Shown here: positions 60,916 through 64,000 of the stretch, in pieces
Layout of the letters: each line of letters starts with the position of its first letter
How positions within the stretch are numbered: position 1 is the first letter of the stretch
Source: an uncultured Paracoccaceae bacterium
Lineage (GTDB): Bacteria > Pseudomonadota > Alphaproteobacteria > Rhodobacterales > Rhodobacteraceae
Direction of reading: 5' to 3'
DNA: 64,000 nucleotides
NCBI GenBank assembly: GCA_947501555.1
Contig: CANMWG010000001.1
Location: 2,480,001-2,544,000, forward strand
Made by a program: the position numbers and the translations under genes
The notes under the pieces: generated by a model
Seen by the model: the letters and a program-made list of their open reading frames with translations, nothing else
Database searches by the model: none
Told to the model about the DNA's origin: nothing

Positions 60916-61782
60916 ATGACACCACCCACCGTAGACGATCCAAAAACACTGGTCAGCACAACATGGCTTGCCAACCACCTTAAAGACGCGGACCTGCGGA
61001 TATTCGATGCCTCATGGTACATGCCAGACAGCGATCGCGACGCGCTGGCAGAATATAAAGCAGAACACATTCCAGGCGCGCGATTTTTTGATATCGACGA
61101 CGTCAGCGACGCAAGATCTGAGCTTCCGCACACGGCGCCCCCGGTGGAAAAATTCATGTCGCGGATGCGCGCAATGGGGGTCGGCGACGGTCACCAAGTC
61201 GTTGTCTACGACGGCAGCGGCTTATTTTCAGCGGCACGGGTGTGGTGGCTGTTTAAACTGATGGGTCAACACAATATTGCAGTGCTCGATGGTGGTCTGC
61301 CTAAATGGCGGGCAGATAGGCATAAGACCACGACAACACCCCCGACAATTCGGGACAGGCATATGACTGTCAAGTTGGAACCAAACCGGGTGCGAGATGT
61401 AACACAAGTCGCCCGCGCGGCCAAATTGGAAGATCACAGCATCATCGATGCGCGGGCCCCCGCCAGGTTCAAAGGCGATGTGGAAGAACCGCGCGAGGGT
61501 TTGCGTTCAGGTCATATTCCGAACTCGAAAAACGTATTTTATCAAGACCTTCTGAATGAAGATGGCACAATGAAGCCGCCGACGGTGCTGCGGACGATCT
61601 TCAAGGATGCGGGCGTCGATCTACAAAAACCTGCGATCACAACCTGCGGGTCTGGCGTGACAGCCGCAATCCTATCATTGGCCCTTGAACGGATCGGAAA
61701 AACCGATCATGCGCTCTATGACGGCTCATGGTCCGAATGGGGCATGTATGCCGACCTACCCATCGCTACCGGAGCCGCCTGA
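60916..61782 (+). CDS. sseA: 3-mercaptopyruvate sulfurtransferase
   Basis: A two-domain rhodanese of about 288 residues. The N-terminal (inactive) domain reads LRIFDASWYMPDSDRDALAEY and EHIPGARFFDIDDVSD; the C-terminal domain has the active Cys in ITTCGSGVTAAILSLAL, where CGSGVTA is the mercaptopyruvate-type loop, and GSWSEWG. It transfers sulfur from 3-mercaptopyruvate to thiols. An earlier ATG at 60889 is possible. The stop overlaps the start of the aminotransferase gene by one base, so cysteine/aromatic transamination may be linked. Confidence 0.92.
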   Translation: MTPPTVDDPKTLVSTTWLANHLKDADLRIFDASWYMPDSDRDALAEYKAEHIPGARFFDIDDVSDARSELPHTAPPVEKFMSRMRAMGVGDGHQVVVYDGSGLFSAARVWWLFKLMGQHNIAVLDGGLPKWRADRHKTTTTPPTIRDRHMTVKLEPNRVRDVTQVARAAKLEDHSIIDARAPARFKGDVEEPREGLRSGHIPNSKNVFYQDLLNEDGTMKPPTVLRTIFKDAGVDLQKPAITTCGSGVTAAILSLALERIGKTDHALYDGSWSEWGMYADLPIATGAA

Positions 61783-62966
61783 TGCTTGAAAATCTCACCG
61801 CCCAACCCGCCGACAAAATCCTCGCCCTTGTGGCCCAATTCAAGGCCGATCCGCGCACGGATAAAGTCGATCTTGGCGTGGGGGTCTACAAAGACGCTAG
61901 CGGGAACACCCCGGTCATGCGGGCTGTGAAAGAGGCCGAGCGGCGCATTCTGGCAGACCAATCCACCAAGGCTTACACCGGGCTTGCAGGTGATCCTGCG
62001 TTTGGTGCAGCCATGCGTGATCTGGTGCTGGGCGACAGCGTTTTGCCTGAACGGGTTGCTGCTGTGGCCACACCGGGTGGGACAGGTGCGATCCGGCAGG
62101 CGCTTGAATTGATCAAGCTGGCAGCACCCAAAGCCACGGTCTGGCTGTCCAACCCCACGTGGCCAAACCACCCATCAATCATCAAGTATTTGAACATGCA
62201 AATGGCCGAATACCGGTATTTCGACAATGCGACGCGCGGTGTCGACTTCGCAGGAATGATGGCCGATCTAGAGAAGGTCTCTGCGGACGATGTTGTCTTG
62301 CTGCATGGTTGCTGTCACAACCCGACGGGCGCGAACCTGACCTACGAACAAATGGCGCAAGTCATTGGGGTTATGCAGAATAAAGGGGCTGTGCCTTTCG
62401 TTGACATCGCCTACCAAGGCTTCGGCGACGGGCTGTCTGAAGACGCGAAAATTACGCGCCAGATTGCCAGCAGTTTTGAAAACTGCTTGATTGCGGCCAG
62501 TTGCTCAAAGAATTTTGGCATTTACCGCGAACGCACCGGCATTCTGATGGCTGTGACCAAGGACGCGGATCAACAGGCGCTGACACAACAAAACTTGGCT
62601 TTCCTGAACCGTCAGAATTACTCGTTCCCGCCAGATCATGGCGCACGGGTTGTGACAACGATTCTCACTGATCCAGACCTGAGGGCTGATTGGGAGAATG
62701 AGCTGGAAGAAACCCGCAAAGGCATGCTCGACCTGCGGCAACAATTGGCGGATGAGCTGAAGCGCCTGACGAATTCCGATCGGTTTGATTTCCTAGCGCA
62801 TCACCGGGGCATGTTCAGCCGCTTGGGCACAACGCCTGAGATGGTTGAGAAACTGCGCGCAGATCATGGGATCTATATGGTGGGCGACAGCCGGATGAAT
62901 ATCGCCGGACTAAACCCGGAAACCGTTCCGGTCCTTGCCAAAGCGATTGTTGCAGCGGGCGTCTAA
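61782..62966 (+). CDS. tyrB: Aromatic amino acid aminotransferase
   Basis: A 394-residue class I PLP aminotransferase of the AspC/TyrB group: MLENLTAQPADKILALVAQFKADPRTDKVDLGVGVYKD, VATPGGTGAIRQALELI, HGCCHNPTGANLTYEQM, DIAYQGFGDG, the PLP-lysine in SCSKNFGIYRERTG, and late SRMNIAGLN with the substrate Arg. It transfers amino groups between aromatic amino acids or aspartate and 2-oxoglutarate. It precedes chorismate mutase by 3 bp, which favours an aromatic role. Confidence 0.93.
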   Translation: MLENLTAQPADKILALVAQFKADPRTDKVDLGVGVYKDASGNTPVMRAVKEAERRILADQSTKAYTGLAGDPAFGAAMRDLVLGDSVLPERVAAVATPGGTGAIRQALELIKLAAPKATVWLSNPTWPNHPSIIKYLNMQMAEYRYFDNATRGVDFAGMMADLEKVSADDVVLLHGCCHNPTGANLTYEQMAQVIGVMQNKGAVPFVDIAYQGFGDGLSEDAKITRQIASSFENCLIAASCSKNFGIYRERTGILMAVTKDADQQALTQQNLAFLNRQNYSFPPDHGARVVTTILTDPDLRADWENELEETRKGMLDLRQQLADELKRLTNSDRFDFLAHHRGMFSRLGTTPEMVEKLRADHGIYMVGDSRMNIAGLNPETVPVLAKAIVAAGV

Positions 62967-62969
62967 CCA

Positions 62970-63269
62970 ATGCAGCGCCGCCCGCCTGCAGCGTGTAAAT
63001 CAATGACAGAACTGCGCCAGCAGATCGACGGGCTTGACCAAGATCTGATCGCACTTCTGGTCGAGCGCGCAGGCTATATCGACCGCGCCGTTCAATTGAA
63101 GAAACACGAAAATCTGCCCGCACGCATCGATAGTCGGGTTGAAGAAGTTGTCGCAAATGTCCGCAAACAGGCGACTGCCGCGCAATTTGATCCGACCTTA
63201 GCCGAGACGCTTTGGCGACAGTTGATCGAATGGTCGATTGCACGCGAAGCTAAGCATATTCCAGAATAG
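62970..63269 (+). CDS. Chorismate mutase (AroQ type)
   Basis: A 99-residue all-helical mutase that converts chorismate to prephenate. It shows MTELRQQIDGLDQDLIALLVERAGYIDRAVQLK, RIDSRVEEVVANVRKQA and LWRQLIEWSIAREA, matching the small AroQ family. Start ATG 62970 (MQRRPPAACKSM) agrees with the usual roseobacter N-terminus PPxxCxSM, but 63003 is possible. It sits between the aminotransferase and the malyl-CoA lyase gene. Confidence 0.92.
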   Translation: MQRRPPAACKSMTELRQQIDGLDQDLIALLVERAGYIDRAVQLKKHENLPARIDSRVEEVVANVRKQATAAQFDPTLAETLWRQLIEWSIAREAKHIPE

Positions 63270-63302
63270 ATGCCGCAGGCGCGAAGAGCGGGTTGCGCCC
63301 GC

Positions 63303-63343
63303 GTGCGCAATAATATAATCAATAATTCACATTATTGCGCAAT
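63303..63343. promoter_or_regulatory. Inverted repeat and palindrome in the malyl-CoA lyase promoter
   Basis: TGCGCAATAAT (63303-63313) and ATTATTGCGCA (63330-63340) form an 11-bp inverted repeat around a 16-base AT-rich spacer. The right arm is also part of a palindrome TATTGCGCAATA (63332-63343), 22 bp before the start of the lyase gene. Sites with TTGCGCAA cores fit a regulator of short-chain acyl-CoA metabolism; the exact factor is not known. Confidence 0.55.
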
Positions 63344-63365
63344 ATTCGTACCCTAGGAATTCGCC

Positions 63366-64000
63366 ATGTCGTTCCGTATCCAGCCAACACCCCCTGCCCG
63401 CCCAAACCGTTGCCAACTTTTTGGTCCGGGCTCGAACACCAAACTCTTCGAAAAAATGGCTGCAAGTGCAGCGGATGTGATCAACCTTGACTTGGAAGAC
63501 AGCGTTTCTCCCTCAGACAAAGACAGGGCGCGCGCCAATGTGATCCAGGCAATCAATGACGTCGACTGGAACAGCAAATATCTGTCCGTGCGGATCAATG
63601 GGCTGGACACGCCCTATTGGTATCGCGATGTGGTCGATGTGCTGGAACAGGCGGGCGACAGGCTGGATCAAATCATGATCCCCAAAGTGGGTTGCGCCGC
63701 TGACGTTTATGCCGTCGACGCGCTCGTCACGGCAATTGAAACCGCCAAGGGACGCAGCAAACCCATCAGCTTTGAGGTCATCATCGAATCCGCTGCAGGC
63801 ATTGCCCATGTCGGGGAAATCGCGGCTAGCTCTCCGCGTATGGCCGCGATCAGCCTTGGTGCCGCCGACTTCGCGGCCTCCATGGGCATGCAGACGACCG
63901 GCATTGGGGGCACACAGGACCAATACTATATGCTGCATGGCGACACACGGCATTATGCAGACCCGTGGCATTGGGCACAAACGGCCATCGTTGCAGCCTG
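63366..64000 (+). CDS. mcl1: L-malyl-CoA/beta-methylmalyl-CoA lyase, 3' end outside window
   Basis: The first 211 residues of a CitE-like lyase that cleaves malyl-CoA to acetyl-CoA and glyoxylate and methylmalyl-CoA to propionyl-CoA and glyoxylate, in the ethylmalonyl-CoA pathway. It begins MSFRIQPTPPARPNRCQLFGPGSNTKLFEKMAASAADVINLDLEDSVSP, with the metal-binding Asp/Glu in NLDLEDSV, then VRINGLDTPYWYRDV and FEVIIESAAGIAHVGEI, and ISLGAADFAASMGM. All are strongly diagnostic of Rhodobacterales Mcl1. The reading frame continues past the window end. Confidence 0.95.
   Translation, partial: MSFRIQPTPPARPNRCQLFGPGSNTKLFEKMAASAADVINLDLEDSVSPSDKDRARANVIQAINDVDWNSKYLSVRINGLDTPYWYRDVVDVLEQAGDRLDQIMIPKVGCAADVYAVDALVTAIETAKGRSKPISFEVIIESAAGIAHVGEIAASSPRMAAISLGAADFAASMGMQTTGIGGTQDQYYMLHGDTRHYADPWHWAQTAIVAA

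Overview
The window looks like a chromosomal segment of a marine alphaproteobacterium of the Roseobacter group (Rhodobacterales). The signs are moderately high GC, dense short-gap operons, a chorismate mutase next to an L-malyl-CoA lyase, a Zur/ZnuABC locus of alphaproteobacterial type, separate mnmD and FAD-oxidoreductase genes, and many ABC and catabolic genes. This placement rests on protein character and gene order, not on a marker gene. I saw no rRNA, tRNA, CRISPR array, prophage or intact insertion sequence.

Layout. 1-10.5 kb (minus strand): the end of a long-chain acyl-CoA ligase; a four-gene operon of an SLC13-type permease, a periplasmic binding protein, a HAD phosphatase and a glutamate-receptor-like channel; an RND efflux pair. 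10.6-12.3 kb: a GntR regulator, then two truncated genes (a Gfo/Idh/MocA oxidoreductase and an AHL-lactonase-like hydrolase) joined head to head, which looks like a deletion scar. 12.3-20.8 kb: an OmpA-like protein, a rhodanese, the 5-oxoprolinase genes pxpBCA, two cupins, a VOC protein, a split MnmC pair and an EamA transporter. 21-31 kb: an orphan WapI-like immunity protein, a lytic transglycosylase, dapA, a DsbA-like protein, a YcaQ-like glycosylase, a two-TM channel, smpB, and divergent znuA / zur-znuC-znuB with two candidate Zur boxes. 31-38.9 kb: an operon of an ABC importer, a cytosine-deaminase-like amidohydrolase, an FAD oxidoreductase, two flavodoxin-fold reductases and a creatininase-family enzyme, with a divergent RidA gene; it reads as uptake and breakdown of an unidentified N-heterocycle or amide.

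Two regions stand out. At 39.6-44.1 kb four tightly packed genes encode a membrane/coiled-coil protein, a membrane-anchored vWA-like protein, a ZorA/MotA-like four-TM protein with a long coiled-coil tail, and a ZorB/MotB-like protein with one TM segment and an OmpA-type peptidoglycan-binding domain. This resembles an ion-driven stator complex without any known Zorya effector. At 44.1-55.8 kb a P450 and a sulfotransferase diverge from a seven-gene operon in which every adjacent pair overlaps: HMG-CoA reductase, UbiA-like prenyltransferase, PEP-synthase/rifampicin-phosphotransferase-like enzyme, BtaA-like (DUF3419) protein, dolichol/phytol-kinase-like protein, GNAT-like protein and OleC-like AMP ligase. 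It reads as a dedicated pathway for an unusual isoprenoid or lipid product.

55.9-59.8 kb holds a glucosylglycerate module (GH13_18 phosphorylase converging on GpgS-like synthase and MPGP-like phosphatase). The right end has a glycine-zipper small protein, 3-mercaptopyruvate sulfurtransferase, an aromatic aminotransferase, chorismate mutase, and the start of malyl-CoA lyase behind a strong inverted repeat.
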